DNA of 64,000 bases from Malaya genurostris (taxonomy: Eukaryota; Arthropoda; Insecta; Diptera; Culicidae): NCBI RefSeq assembly GCF_030247185.1, contig NC_080571.1, positions 142,286,986 through 142,350,985 of the forward strand, read 5' to 3'. The position numbers and the translations under genes were made by a program. The notes under the pieces are model-generated. The model was given only the letters and a program-made list of their open reading frames with translations, had not been told where the DNA came from and searched no databases. Shown in pieces: positions 12,561 through 24,654 of the stretch (positions are counted from its first letter, which is position 1; every line of letters begins with the position of its first letter).

Positions 12561-14251
12561 TGATTAAGTACAAAAGAGTTACACAGACTCGCAAATATAG
12601 AACCATTAGATGTAATGTCACATAATATTATAAGCAAATTCCGACAAAAATCGATGTGTTTTTTGCATGAATATTCTTCGGTGTTTCAGTTTTCATGACA
12701 TTTTTCTAATGTCCGTCGTTTTAAGTGGCAATTTGAGATTTTAATCACTCATTACTCTGTAATGTCGAAACTGCAAATCGCATCTAATTTGAATCTAAAA
12801 GTGTAACAATCGATTAAAAATTCCATGATATGTCGAAGTAATTTCCACTTTAGAGTTTAGGGTTATTTAAGGTACTTCCAGAGCCGGTATTTTTGAACCA
12901 GCATAACCCAAACCGATTCGTATGGCCATATGACGAATGAATTGCAATATTTTCGAGTCCAGCTTAAAAGCTTTTCGGGATTGACATCTACTATATTTGT
13001 TTGAATTTTATAAATTCATCATCCTATAATTCCAGAATCGGAAGTCAGAATTTGATAAAATTGAATTTATTTTAATTGGAACTTTTGTTTCTGATATTCG
13101 ATTTGGCTTTTTTGAGAAAACGATTGAGCTTTGAGAAACGATTCGATACTGGAACCGAAATTCGAAATTCGGTATAGCCGAAGTCAGACAAATTCACCTG
13201 AGTAGCTGTATAGTTTACATTTGTTTCAAAATGTTTGAAAATCAATGTAGACATCTTTGAGAAATCGTAGTGCGAACTAAATTTTTGGGTGCCTTCCGAA
13301 ACGAATACTGAATACAACCAAAAATGAAATAAGTTTATTTGGATATCGACTATCCAAATCTGCTCTCCCGATAAACCTGATTAATTTATGTGAAATAGAA
13401 ATTTTTATACTAATCAAACTGTATCCGCGAAACCGGAAGTTGGCTCTGACTGAAACGCAACTTTTCATTTGAATCTTAGATGATTCTTAGATTTCATTTG
13501 AATCTTAAATCGGTTAAGCCATCTACGAGAAAAATGAGTTACACAATTTTAATTTCGTTTCACATATCATCTCCAAGAAAATTGAGTGAAATTATTTGTC
13601 ACACACGTATTTGCTGATCTCGAAGAACTGATTCGAATGGTATATGGCTGTTATGTACTTCCAGCATTTATTGCTGTAAGTAGTTTAAATCAATATGATT
13701 ATGGAATTGCGTTCAACTCGAAAATTCTGCCATCATCTAGTTTACATATGGCATATTCGACCGATTATGTTGCCAAAAACGAACCGTGATAAAATCGGTC
13801 CGAGGCAAAATATCATGCTGTACACAGTCTTTTTGGTACTTAGAAACAAATGTATCTAACAGTATAAAAAATCGTGTTTTATGTTGCTCCCAAGTATTTC
13901 TTTGCCAGGCAGCGCTCAAAACTTCTACTGCTGGAATAGGGGAAAAAGTCGCTTACACAAAAATTTCGATATCTTCGTTAAAAATGGACGGATTTCAACA
14001 ATCTATGGCTTGTTGGATAGGTATTACCGTGCGGAATCTAAGTATGAAAATTCTGTTTTCAAGGTCAATTGTGACAGATACTGTGAAAAAACTGTAATTT
14101 TTGACATAAAACTTCATATAACTCAAAAAGTAAAAATCCGATCTCCAAACCATTCAATAGCGTTCTGGGTGACGGGGAGACCTTTCATTTGCGACTAGTT
14201 TGATAAAAATCGGTCCAGCCATCACTGAGATCTCGACCTCTTAGTTGACAA

Positions 14252-14275
14252 CACACACACACACACACACACACG
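14252..14275. repeat. (AC)n run
   Basis: A short AC microsatellite inside the non-coding repeat of the left arm. The matching TG run at 15006-15020 is shorter. Confidence 0.9.
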
Positions 14276-14533
14276 GACATTTGCTCAGTTCGTCGAGCTG
14301 AATCGATTGGTATATGACATTCGGCCCTCCGGGCCTCGGAAAATTTTTCTAAAGTTTGAGCGAATTCTATACCTATTTTTTATATTTATAAAAAAGGTAA
14401 AAAAACGAAAAAAAAGGAAATAAAAGTTAGGCGAAAAGTTGATAAAACTTGTTCCGGTATAATTTTAATATTCATTAGATATATTGTATGGATCGCATGC
14501 AGCTGGCAAGTCAGTTCATTCAATGTCTAGCAA

Positions 14534-14753
<220 letters not shown>

Positions 14754-16699
14754 TTGCTAGACATTGAATGAACTGACTTGCCAGCTGCATGCGATCCATA
14801 CAATATATCTAATGAATATTAAAATTATACCGGAACAAGTTTTATCAACTTTTCGCCTAACTTTTATTTCCTTTTTTTTCGTTTTTTTACCTTTTTTATA
14901 AATATAAAAAATAGGTATAGAATTCGCTCAAACTTTAGAAAAATTTTCGGAGGGCCGAATGTCATATACCAATCGATTCAGCTCGACGAACTGAGCAAAT
15001 GTCCGTGTGTGTGTGTGTGTTGTCAACTAAGAGGTCGAGATCTCAGTGATGGCTGGACCGATTTTTATCAAACTAGTCGCAAATGAAAGGTCTCCCCGTC
15101 ACCCAGAACGCTATTGAATGGTTTTGGAGATCGGATTTTTACTTTTTGAGTTATATGAAGTTTTATGTCAAAAATTACAGTTTTTTCACAGTATCTGTCA
15201 CAATTGACCTTGAAAACAGAATTTTCATACTTAGATTCCGCACGGTAATACCTATCCAACAAGCCATAGATTGTTGAAACCCGTCCATTTTTAACGAAGA
15301 TATCGAAATTTTTGTGTAAGCGACTTTTTCCCCTATTCCAGCAGTAGAAGTTTTGAGCGCTGCCTGGCAAAGAAATACTTGGGAGCAACATAAAACACGA
15401 TTTTTTATACTGTTAGATACATTTGTTTCTAAGTACCAAAAAGACTGTGTACAGCATGATATTTTGCCTCGGACCGATTTTAGCACGGTTCGTTTTTGGC
15501 AACATAATCGGTCGAATATGCCATATGTAAACTAGATGATGGCAGAATTTTCGAGTTGAACGCAATTCCATAATCATATTGATTTAAACTACTTACAGCA
15601 ATAAATGCTGGAAGTACATAACAGCCATATACCATTCGAATCAGTTCTTCGAGATCAGCAAATACGTGTGTGACAAATAATTTCACTCAATTTTCTTGGA
15701 GATGATATGTGAAACGAAATTAAAATTGTGTAACTCATTTTTCTCGTAGATGGCTTAACCGATTTAAGATTCAAATGAAATCTAAGATTCAAATGAAAAG
15801 TTGCGTTTCAGTCAGAGCCAACTTCCGGTTTCGCGGATACAGTTTGATTAGTATAAAAATTTCTATTTCACATAAATTAATCAGGTTTATCGGGAGAGCA
15901 GATTTGGATAGTCGATATCCAAATAAACTTATTTCATTTTTGGTTGTATTCAGTATTCGTTTCGGAAGGCACCCAAAAATTTAGTTCGCACTACGATTTC
16001 TCAAAGATGTCTACATTGATTTTCAAACATTTTGAAACAAATGTAAACTATACAGCTACTCAGGTGAATTTGTCTGACTTCGGCTATACCGAATTTCGAA
16101 TTTCGGTTCCAGTATCGAATCGTTTCTCAAAGCTCAATCGTTTTCTCAAAAAAGCCAAATCGAATATCAGAAACAAAAGTTCCAATTAAAATAAATTCAA
16201 TTTTATCAAATTCTGACTTCCGATTCTGGAATTATAGGATGATGAATTTATAAAATTCAAACCGATATAGTAGATGTCAATCCCGAAAAGCTTTTAAGCT
16301 GGACTCGAAAATATTGCAATTCATTCGTCATATGGCCATACGAATCGGTTTGGGTTATGCTGGTTCAAAAATACCGGCTCTGGAAGTACCTTAAATAACC
16401 CTAAACTCTAAAGTGGAAATTACTTCGACATATCATGGAATTTTTAATCGATTGTTACACTTTTAGATTCAAATTAGATGCGATTTGCAGTTTCGACATT
16501 ACAGAGTAATGAGTGATTAAAATCTCAAATTGCCACTTAAAACGACGGACATTAGAAAAATGTCATGAAAACTGAAACACCGAAGAATATTCATGCAAAA
16601 AACACATCGATTTTTGTCGGAATTTGCTTATAATATTATGTGACATTACATCTAATGGTTCTATATTTGCGAGTCTGTGTAACTCTTTTGTACTTAATC

Positions 16700-17390
16700 A
16701 AGGAGGACGCTTCAAAAACATTTTCAGAATTTTTTTTCTGAATCCTTTGAAGCGTTTTCTTCCTGGTGGAACAACAACTTGAATAAATTGGTAGTGCATA
16801 AAGGTTGGCTGGTCTGAAAATTTGTTTATAAATTAATAATATGTTTTTTTAGACGGAGCTTAAAATATTTGCTTATAAGAGGATATCAACATTTAATATA
16901 TTTATTACACTTTGCCTGGGTTCCTTCAATGTGCTCCTTGGAAGTGAGTTTTTTGTCATATGTTAAACCTAAGTATTTTGCTTGATCAAACCTTGTCAAT
17001 TCCATGCCATTCAATATGAGAAAGTGATTATTGTTTGGTTTAAGAAAGGAAGATCTTGACTTATGAGAAAAGAAAATTAATTGACAGATAAACACTAAAA
17101 ATATTCAAGCTTCTTTTTAGTAGATTGTAGATCACTCTTAGATTTCTACCTGTGACTAACAGACTTGTGTCGTCTGGTTGAGAATGATCGTACGAGTAGC
17201 AATTCAGATTTACAATAATTTTGAATCATTTTGATCAAATAAATAGGAAACTAGAAATCAGATATTTTTGCTAATAAACCTTTGTGCCAAACTCTGTCGA
17301 ATGCTTTTTCTATGTCTATAAGAATTACTCTTACAAGTTGATGAGTAGTTGAATGTTCATGACGCAATCCAAACTGCTCTGGTAAAAAGG
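16700..17390 (-). pseudogene. Jockey-like LINE reverse transcriptase fragment (right-arm copy)
   Basis: Mirror copy of the fragment at 11870-12560, with the same RT palm block and the same NGMELTRFDQAKYLGL piece at 16886-17095. It shares the same breaks, showing that the fragment was already dead when the inverted duplication arose. Confidence 0.75.
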
Positions 17391-17768
17391 CGGGTGGGTA
17401 ATGTCAGAGACATAACTGGATGTTGTGAATACGAAAAAACTGACATGCTCCCATCACTTTTCCGAATATCAGTTAGTTGATTGATTGTATGAATTGTGTA
17501 AGCTTTCTCCTTTTTCACTAATAGAGTTTGAAGCGATGCGCCTACATTAAAGTACAGATTAGTTACATTAAACAGCTACTATTCTACAACTATATATTCA
17601 AAACTTGAAACAATTCCTTTTTAATTTACTGTAGTTTATTTTTATTGAAGCTATGAAGTTCGAAGATATCTGATTCGTCGAAATTTCTGTACGAGACGAT
17701 CTTCGGTATGCAAGAGTAATTTTAATACTAATAATGATAATAATAGTAATAACAAAAATACAGAAAAA

Positions 17769-18011
<243 letters not shown>

Positions 18012-18025
18012 CTGTATATATGGCA

Positions 18026-18135
18026 ACCCTGTTTCGCATGGCATATTTTAACAAGACCCTATACTAGTATAAAGATGTGTACAACATTATCACTTACTCT
18101 TTCGCATCGCCGTTCGTTTTTTGCTCACCAAAATG
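18026..18135. repeat. Histone-array spacer repeat, copy 1
   Basis: Contains CTGTTTCGCATGGCATA, TACTAGTATAAAGATGTGT and CTTTCGCATCGCCGTTCGT, shared with 18983-19170 and 22031-22231. Each copy adjoins an H2B 3' side or an H2A 3' side, so I read it as the spacer of a tandem H2B/H2A unit. TATAAAG followed about 25 bases later by ATCACTT could be a remnant promoter, which is not proven. Confidence 0.65.
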
Positions 18136-18239
18136 AGCAATTTCCGTGAACTTATGTTGACGAGATTCTGATACCGATATGGTACAGATAGATTTTTGCG
18201 CCGAATACAGATTTTTGGAAAAATGACCTGGCAACGCTC

Positions 18240-18284
18240 CTTGCAGTACTTTATGGCTGCCTTTCTACCGGTTTTCGGTGCCAT
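18240..18284 (-). pseudogene. Histone H2B 5' coding fragment, copy 1
   Basis: The minus strand from the ATG at 18284 reads MAPKTGRKAA, matching the insect H2B start (MAPKTSGKAA). After about ten codons the sequence leaves H2B entirely, so more than 90% of the histone is missing. H2B pairs with H2A in the nucleosome core. The upstream promoter and a divergent H2A partner survive. The start is fixed by family similarity. Confidence 0.85.
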
Positions 18285-18546
18285 CGTGCTGACGGTGTCT
18301 CGTGCGTTCAGAGTAGCTGCTTTAACTTAAATGACGATATTTCTCACATCACATTTCATTTTATACCTGCTACTGGCAGCGGTGTACAGACAGCCCCTTT
18401 AGAAAAATTACTTTCCTCTTCGTAGAACGGGAAACAGTGAGACGATATAAAAGAGAGAGTTAGTAGAGCGGCAGCCAGTAATACTGAATTGGCTGTCTAG
18501 CTGTTAACAGCATCTTGTGGAATTTTTACGCAGAAACACGCACACA
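18285..18546. promoter_or_regulatory. Divergent H2B-H2A promoter region, copy 1
   Basis: It lies between the H2B start (minus) and the H2A remnant (plus). On the minus strand TATAAAA (18359-18365) lies about 75 bases before the H2B ATG. On the plus strand GATATAAAAGAGAG (about 18443) lies about 100 bases before the H2A coding remnant. Shared bidirectional promoters between H2A and H2B are the usual animal arrangement. A second copy is split by the LTR element at 22302-22390 and 49122-49182. Confidence 0.75.
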
Positions 18547-18780
18547 GGAGGAACAGTTAAGGGCAAGGCCAAGTCCCGCTCAAACCGTGTTGGTCTGCAG
18601 TTCCCAGTTGGGGGCAGAATCCATCGCCAAGGGTGTACCGGTCTATCTGGCGGCAGTGATGGAGTACTTGGCTGCCGATGTGTTGGAATAAGCCGGTAAC
18701 GCTGCCCGTGACAACAAGAAAACGAAAACCATCCCTCGCCATCTGCAGCTGGTCATCCGTAACGACGAGGAGTTGAAAAC
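18547..18780 (+). pseudogene. Histone H2A pseudogene
   Basis: The frame gives GGTVKGKAKSRSNRVGLQFP then RIHR, the H2A N-terminal tail and start of helix 1. It then jumps, missing about 15 residues, to VPVYLAAVMEYLAADVLE, a stop where Leu is expected, AGNAARDNKKTK and IPRHLQLVIRNDEELK. The start codon region is disrupted and the last ~25 residues are absent. An extra Gly codon follows PVG. The 3' stem-loop sits two bases further on. Similarity to H2A is unmistakable; deletions and the stop exclude function. Confidence 0.92.
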
Positions 18781-18782
18781 CC

Positions 18783-18798
18783 CGTCCTTTTCAGGACG
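18783..18798 (+). terminator. Histone mRNA 3' stem-loop
   Basis: CGTCCTTTTCAGGACG forms a 6-bp stem with a four-base TTTC loop, followed by ACCACA and a purine-rich TGATAAAGAAA. This matches the replication-dependent histone 3' processing signal bound by SLBP, with the downstream element recognised by U7 snRNA. Confidence 0.88.
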
Positions 18799-18956
18799 AC
18801 CACATCACTGTGATAAAGAAATATTTAGGATTGCTTTTAGTTTAGCCAGTTCTGATACGCCTGGAGAGTAGAATGCGCAAATCAAGTGGAAACCTTTGTT
18901 CTAACAATTTGTTTATTTTTGTTTTCGGCCGAATACTAAAGAATTTACGACAAAAA

Positions 18957-19170
18957 CACATATTGATCTGTATACGTGGCAACTCTGTTTCGCACTGCAT
19001 ATATGTATACTAGTATAAAGATGTGTTCAACATCATCACTTCCACTTTCGCATTGCCATTCGTAATTGAATGTGTTAGTGACGGTGCAAATTATTTAAAC
19101 TGTGTTTCGGCAACAGTTGCTCAGAAAATGGTAGAAAAGCGACAAAATTCAACTAGTTCTTTAGGATGAT
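18957..19170. repeat. Histone-array spacer repeat, copy 2
   Basis: Matches 22031-22231 over the block from CTCTGTTTCGCAC to AACTAGTTCTTTAGGATGAT. It breaks exactly at 19170/19171, where the BEL LTR begins, while the other copy continues into an H2B 3' stem-loop. This fixes the left edge of the BEL insertion. Confidence 0.75.
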
Positions 19171-19483
19171 TGTTAGATCTAGTTTTAATCGCAACTACCA
19201 ATTTGAATTCAAACAGTGGAAATTAGATCCACAATTTCATTAACGCTGAGGGATTGCGTATTGATAACGTATAATTGAACTTCCCACTTTTTTTTTGTTA
19301 TCTCTCTCAGTTGTTATCTTGTTCTCGGTAGCCGGACGGTATTGTCGCCCAATTCCAGTTTAGTTCCTCATAATAAATAATCGCTCCTTTAACCGTACGA
19401 AAAATAAAGTTTTGATTTAGCAATAAAGTGAAGTGTTTAACTCCAACCAATAAACGCTCCTCCAACAATAACTAGACGAATCA
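19171..19483 (+). repeat. BEL/Pao element 5' LTR
   Basis: Starts TGTTAGATC where similarity to the histone spacer ends, and finishes ...GAATCA just before the primer site. It contains AATAAA-type signals near 19370-19430. No matching 3' LTR is in the window, so the element is truncated. Confidence 0.75.
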
Positions 19484-19485
19484 TT

Positions 19486-19503
19486 TGGTGCCGTGACCAG
19501 GAT
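19486..19503 (+). promoter_or_regulatory. BEL primer-binding site
   Basis: TGGTGCCGTGACCAGGAT starts two bases after the LTR and begins with TGG, complementary to a tRNA CCA end. This string is characteristic of BEL/Pao elements. Confidence 0.8.
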
Positions 19504-19856
19504 CACGGGCGTTTTTTGGAGTCTCGCCAAAGTCATACTGCACGTGCTAGGAAGGTTATAGCAGTGACTGTCCAAGTACAACGTCTTATTAAGACAGATT
19601 ACATAATTATCACCAGTAACACTGCTGCACAACGCTTCAATTGCCTACAGAGAGTACATTGACTAGTTCATAATTCTATACACCGGCATACTAAAACAAA
19701 TTCGTAACGAACAGTTCCTGAATTAAACTATAATACAAGGCCAGTATTGGACGGGCACAGGTGAGTGTCTGTCCAAATTCTCTGTACCCATCGAAAGGTG
19801 CTTCTTTTGTTTCACGTTTCTTCCAGCCGCATACAGCATCAAATTCATTTAACATC

Positions 19857-20708
19857 ATGGCGGAGAAAAGGCTACGAACGAAGGAACTGAAGCTAAAAAA
19901 TATACGTGATTCTATTCAACGCATTGAGGATTTTTTAAATAATTTCGATGCAACTCGAGACACGAAAGAGGTAGCGATACGAATGAGTAGATTAGATGTG
20001 TTAATGGAAACCTTTGAATCAATCCAGAGCGAATACGAGACATTAGGTGAGGGTATAGAGTTTGAAAAGGTAAACGCGAAAGTAAGCGCGAAGGTGGAAG
20101 AGCAATATTTTCGAGTAAAAGGTGGTCTTGTGATGAAGGTCCCTCCCCCTCCTCCAATTCCAGTGGAATCTCAGATGCAACAATTTACTCCAACCTTTTC
20201 CAACGAGACCAGTGTAAAGCTTCCCACTATTCAAATACCAATATTTGACGGTGATCTGAATGAATGGCTAACATTCCATGACTCATTTTCGTCGTTGATC
20301 CATGCATCCACAGAAATTCCGTGTATCCAAAAATTTCAATATTTGCGTTCGGCTTTGAGAGGTGATGCCTTAAAATTAATTGAGACACTAACGATTACTA
20401 CGAATAATTATGCAGTTGCTTGGGAAGCACTGCTTAATCGTTATTCCAACGTATATTTGCTGACGAGAAGGCACCTGCAGTCATTGCTGGTTCAAACAAA
20501 GGTTTCAGGAAAGTCCTCTATAGCACTTCGGACTGTAGTAGAAGATTTTGAACGGCATGTAAAAATATTAAATCAACTAGGAGAACCCACAGCACATTGG
20601 AGTAGCCTTCTTGTTCAACTATTATGTTCTCGGATTGACGACCACACTCTGAAGGAATGGGAAGAAGTTGTGGCCATGAGCGAGAACGCGCAAAATTCGA
20701 ACTCTTGA
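19857..20708 (+). pseudogene. BEL/Pao Gag (DUF1759-type), 3' truncated
   Basis: The frame runs openly from 19761, but MAEKRLRTKELKLKN at 19857 is the likely start, about 350 bases after the primer site. An N-terminal helical region (about residues 1-80) is followed by a Pro-rich spacer (PPPPPIPVES) and the DUF1759 block: LPTIQIPIFDGDLNEW, FHDSFSSLIH, IQKFQYLRSALRGDA and WEALLNRYSN. Gag packages element RNA in virus-like particles. The zinc-knuckle C-terminus is missing: after about residue 284 a stop follows and the sequence jumps to the RNase H region. Confidence 0.85.
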
Positions 20709-20712
20709 ATCG

Positions 20713-21141
20713 TTGAATATTTCTGCAGAGCAGCCGAGTTCCCCGAGTGGAAGATATTTGACCCCAATCAGACAAATGAAACCTCAACCCCAAATCTCAC
20801 ACAGAATTAATTCTTACGCAGCATCAGAGGTGTATCAACCCGGATGCTTGGCTTGCGATGATCAGCATCCAATACCAATCTTCTATTGGACGGATTCCAT
20901 GGTAGTTGTTTACTGGCTCCGTACACCACCACATGCTTGGAAAACTTTCATCTCAAATCGTGTCGCAGAAATCCAATGATCTCATGATATATTCACGCGG
21001 TCATCTTCCTATAGTCGTCTATTGCACACGATGGCCTACTTCCTACGATTTATTAGGCGTGCAAAGAGGGAATCAGTACAATTCACTATCTCCCTTACCC
21101 CAAGCGAGCTGGATGCTGCTAGAGAATGTTTATTAAAAACT
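20713..21141 (+). pseudogene. BEL/Pao pol remnant (RNase H and following block)
   Basis: FYWTDSMVVVYWLRTPPHAW at about 20882-20941 is a BEL RNase H block. At 21022-21136 follows AYFLRFIRRAKRE then LTPSELDAARECLL, the segment before the integrase. Protease, RT and most of RNase H are deleted between it and Gag. The fragment ends at the junction with the R1-clade LINE. Confidence 0.8.
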
Positions 21142-22030
21142 GGGGGTTTCCCAGGTTTCGGTAATAGTACCAACCTTTGTCTTTTCCAAATGTCTGGGAA
21201 CATACGCTCTTCCAGACATCTCTGTATGACCTCCCTGAACATGTCCGGTTTAGTCATTATAGCCGCCTTTAGAGCCACGTTCGGGATTCCGTCTGGCCCC
21301 GGGGCTATCTTTGTATCGAGCGATCTCGCCGCAGTGAGCAACTCCTCGTTCGTCACCTTTACGACTTCATTCGCTGGTAGCGGAGCTGGCTGCCAGGGGG
21401 ACGTGTCGTGGTGGGGAAATAGAACCGTTATGATTTCCTTCAACCTCGCCGGACTACGTTCAGGGGGTGCTAGCGCCCCTCTCGTTTTGGCCATCACCAT
21501 CCTGTAGGCATCGCCCCATGGGTTGGAGTTGGCTCCCTCGCATAGCTTGTCGAAACAGGCTCTTTTGCTTGCGCTGATGGCCTTGTTTAGTGCTAGCTTC
21601 GCCGCTTTGAACGCCGTGTTCCTCTCCATCCTCATCTCCGCTGATCGAGCTCTTTGCATCCTTCTTCTAGCCCTGAGGCAGGATGCGCGAAGGCGTGCAA
21701 TTTGCTCGTTCCACCAGTAGACCGGTGGTCTATTGGTCCTCGGTTGGGCCTTTCTAGGCATGGTCGCGTCACACGCCCGTGACAAGATAGCGACCAACTC
21801 GTCCCCTCTCAGGTTCGCGTTGTGCTCCTTTAATTCGAGGGCAGCGCAAAACGTTTCGCGGTCGAAGTTAGCCACCTTCCACGCTAGAGTTTTGGGAGTA
21901 TTACTCCTCCTTGTGCTTCTCGCCAATTGGCCGATCGTGTAGCGAATGGCTAGATGGTCGCTATGGGTGTAGCCATCATCAACTCTCCAAATAAGATCTC
22001 CAGCTAGGCCGGGACTACAGAAAGTCAGGT
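21142..22030 (-). pseudogene. R1-clade LINE ORF2 fragment (endonuclease end to RT start)
   Basis: The minus strand reads DLTFCSPGLAGDLIWRVDD and SDHLAIRYTI, the end of an apurinic-type endonuclease. A basic Ala/Arg-rich linker follows, then RT block KIAPGPDGIPNVALKAAI and WKRQRLVLLPKPGKPP. This order and wording fit the R1 clade. The continuous reading (388 codons, 21036-22202) is misleading: residues outside 21142-22030 come from antisense BEL and histone spacer. Both ends are truncated and the RT catalytic motif is absent. GC content is visibly higher than in its neighbours. Confidence 0.82.
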
Positions 22031-22231
22031 CTCTGTTTCGCACGGCATATATGTATACTAGTATAAAGATGTGTTCAGCACCATCACTTCCACTTTCGCA
22101 TTGCCGTTCGTAATTGAATGTGTGACGGAGCAAATTATTTAAACTTCTCGTGTGTGTCTTGTTTCGGCAACAGTTGCTCAGAAAATTGTAGGAAAGCGAC
22201 AAAATTCAACTAGTTCTTTAGGATGATCTTT
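22031..22231. repeat. Histone-array spacer repeat, copy 3
   Basis: Matches copy 2, including TACTAGTATAAAGATGTGTTC and TTCGGCAACAGTTGCTCAG. It continues directly into the H2B stem-loop, which identifies it as sequence lying 3' of H2B. Confidence 0.75.
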
Positions 22232-22247
22232 AGCACTTAAAAGTGCT
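22232..22247 (-). terminator. Probable H2B 3' stem-loop
   Basis: On the minus strand AGCACTTTTAAGTGCT forms a 6-bp stem with a TTTA loop, fitting the histone pattern (stem, UUU followed by A or C). A purine-rich CTAAAGAAC lies downstream. It sits just after the shortened H2B coding remnant, which supports the identification. Confidence 0.65.
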
Positions 22248-22254
22248 TTGAATG

Positions 22255-22301
22255 GGCCTTACTGGACTTCTTGCTGCCTTTCTACCGGTTTTCGGTGTCA
22301 T
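22255..22301 (-). pseudogene. Histone H2B 5' coding fragment, copy 2
   Basis: From the ATG at 22301 the minus strand encodes MTPKTGRKAA; a one-base loss then shifts the frame out of what would continue as a Lys/Ser-rich H2B tail. Nearly all the coding sequence is deleted and the 3' stem-loop follows within about 15 bases. An extra ATG immediately upstream is a mutation not present in copy 1. Confidence 0.82.
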
Positions 22302-22390
22302 CATGCTGACGGTGTCTCGTGCGTTCAGAGTAGCTGCTTTAACTTAAATGACGCTATTTCACATTTCATTTTCTACATGCTACTGGCTAC
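22302..22390. promoter_or_regulatory. H2B-H2A divergent promoter, copy 2, left part
   Basis: Closely matches 18285-18375. The H2B TATA box has mutated from TATAAAA to TAGAAAA. The promoter is cut at 22390 by the LTR retrotransposon and resumes at 49122, both sides carrying CTAC. Confidence 0.75.
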
Positions 22391-22626
22391 TGCAACAGCC
22401 CTAATTGTATCATAGATCAGGCCGAAATCTATATCTTAGCTAGTACAGATAGTAGATCAGTAAGTTATTGCAATGCTAACGGGCTGGCTATTTTAACATA
22501 TTGCATCGGCCAGAAAAAACTGTACCACCAAGCGAGTTAATTGATTATGTACACAAGCGACGCGATCGCATTGAATTCACGTATACCCATAGGTGGTAGT
22601 TAGTCAACCAGATATATGTAAAGCTG

Positions 22627-22848
<222 letters not shown>

Positions 22849-23172
22849 CGCTACGGAAAATCCATCCAGTACCCTAACTCGATATCGCGACCACACTACA
22901 AAAACAGCTGACCAGCCAATATTCATAACCGACACGCGGACAGAAGATACCACGTACACAACGGACAAATCGATGACCCAACAAACCAATCAAGCTACCA
23001 GTAACCAACCGGATGAGGAATGCTGACACAACAGGATCGACAAACAAAACCATTTGGAATGAGCCAGTTTAGTCAGTTCTAGTGAAGAAGTCGTCTTGTG
23101 CAATTGTAAATCTTTTTATTGAGTTAAATAAAGTTTATATTTTTTTCATACTCGGACCACCCGAATTATAAC
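22849..23172 (+). repeat. Errantivirus 5' LTR
   Basis: 324 bp, from CGCTACGGAAAATCC to CCGAATTATAAC, identical to 29691-30014 except for C/T at the third base and A/C in the ACACAACGG/ACACCACGG block. AATAAA lies at 23128-23133. No classical TATA box is evident, as in other errantivirus LTRs that use initiator-type promoters. Confidence 0.9.
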
Positions 23173-23190
23173 TGGCGCAGTCGACGGCAA
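23173..23190 (+). promoter_or_regulatory. Errantivirus primer-binding site
   Basis: TGGCGCAGTCGACGGCAA directly abuts the LTR. TGGCGCAGTCG is the tRNA-Ser-type primer site known from 17.6/297 elements. Confidence 0.8.
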
Positions 23191-23610
23191 AGTGAGTGGA
23201 ATTAAGTTGAAGACTTAAGTGAAACTAGTGAAGTAATCTTAGTGCAAATAAGAGCTTCATAGAAAAATTTAAGGGCAACGAAAGACCTTTTTAAGTGAAG
23301 TTCATAGTGAACACTTGTGTTACCGGTAAAAAGCCGCTGTTGAGTGAATATCATACAGCTTGTGCAACACAGGACGAAGGAAGGACCCAGTCACAACCTA
23401 CAAACCAACCAGCCAAGACGACACCTATAACTCCAGATGAGGATTAGTACTCTTCTGTAAGTAGTAAAATTTTTTTTACTTATTAACAAAAAGTGAACAC
23501 TGCGTTTCAAAGTGAATATTTGAAACACAAGAAAGTGCTAAAACTTAGTGTAAACTTCGACCTCAAACAAAAAAAACAAATTCTTTTGATTTCAACTAAG
23601 AAAATATTTT

Positions 23611-24654
23611 ATGAACCGTGCTAAAACTTTTGACAAAAACAGAGAAATGGCACAGCAAATTAACGCTGATGAGCTGATGGAGCAAATCCGCAGCCTCACA
23701 GAAAACCAAAACGCACTAATACAACAAATTAGTGCAATGCGCGAAAGGGCAGATGACCCGTTTTTAAATTACCGGACACCTGACCCAATAAAAAATTTAG
23801 CTACGTTCAGTGGCAATAAAAAAGAAACTCAAGCATGGCTCGAAGATACAGAAAATACGCTAGAGTTATTCGGAAGTTATACGGGAACACCGTATTACAA
23901 CCAAATCATTAGAGCCGTGAAGAATAAAATAACAGGAGAAGCCAAAGAAGTATTAATAGCAGCCGGAAACCCTAAAGATTGGCAATCGATCAAGGAGGCT
24001 CTTTTAAACTCCTATGGCGACAGAAGAGATCTGACATCTCACATTCAATCGCTTTTCTACGTAAGGCAAGGGAAAAAGACTTTGAGTGAGTTCTATAATA
24101 AAGTCAAATCCATAGACACAGCGATAAAGAGTACCGCAGCTGTCATGGACGACTATAAAGACTCAACCAGAGCTATAAATAACCTAATAAGCCTAATGTC
24201 AGTAACCCGATTCATAGACGGACTAAACGACACCTTGTCCATGCACGTGAGAAGTTACCGACCCGAGTCTCTCGAGGAGGCATACAATATCACGGTGCAA
24301 TATGCAAACGCGGCTTATAGAATGAAACTCGATAATAAAACACCTTGTTCGAGTTCGAAACCGAACTACCAAAACAAATCTAAGCCACCGCAAATTCACA
24401 ACGCGACCAATTCACATAATGCACAAAAACCCGGTCCATCAGGGAAATTCAGACATTTAAAACCAGCTACTGACGATGACGTATCCATGAGAACGGTTAG
24501 ATCAAACCAAGTGAATGCACACGAGGGAGAAGCAGAGATAGATAACGATACTAATCAATTAGATGAAACAGTTTTAGATTCAGATGACGACGACTTTTTC
24601 TTAGGAGACGAGTTAAATTTTCACATAATAGAAGGGAAAGGACTGGAAACATAA
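23611..24654 (+). CDS. gag: Errantivirus Gag
   Basis: 347 residues. An N-terminal coiled-coil-like stretch (residues about 10-45) precedes a capsid-like region with NLATFSGNKKETQAWLEDTE and a long helical block (EVLIAAGNPKDWQSIKEALL, LYGDR-like NSYGDRRDL). A low-complexity Asn/Lys/Pro-rich part and an acidic C-terminus (DSDDDDFF) follow. There is no CCHC knuckle, as in most errantivirus Gags. It would assemble the particle and bind element RNA. The ATG at 23611 lies about 440 bases after the primer site; a second Met is eight codons in. The frame is intact. Confidence 0.85.
   Translation: MNRAKTFDKNREMAQQINADELMEQIRSLTENQNALIQQISAMRERADDPFLNYRTPDPIKNLATFSGNKKETQAWLEDTENTLELFGSYTGTPYYNQIIRAVKNKITGEAKEVLIAAGNPKDWQSIKEALLNSYGDRRDLTSHIQSLFYVRQGKKTLSEFYNKVKSIDTAIKSTAAVMDDYKDSTRAINNLISLMSVTRFIDGLNDTLSMHVRSYRPESLEEAYNITVQYANAAYRMKLDNKTPCSSSKPNYQNKSKPPQIHNATNSHNAQKPGPSGKFRHLKPATDDDVSMRTVRSNQVNAHEGEAEIDNDTNQLDETVLDSDDDDFFLGDELNFHIIEGKGLET

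Noticed and set aside
21036..22202. A 388-codon minus-strand ORF taken as one gene
   Set aside because: Only 21142-22030 is LINE coding sequence. The two ends read through antisense BEL pol and histone-array spacer by chance.
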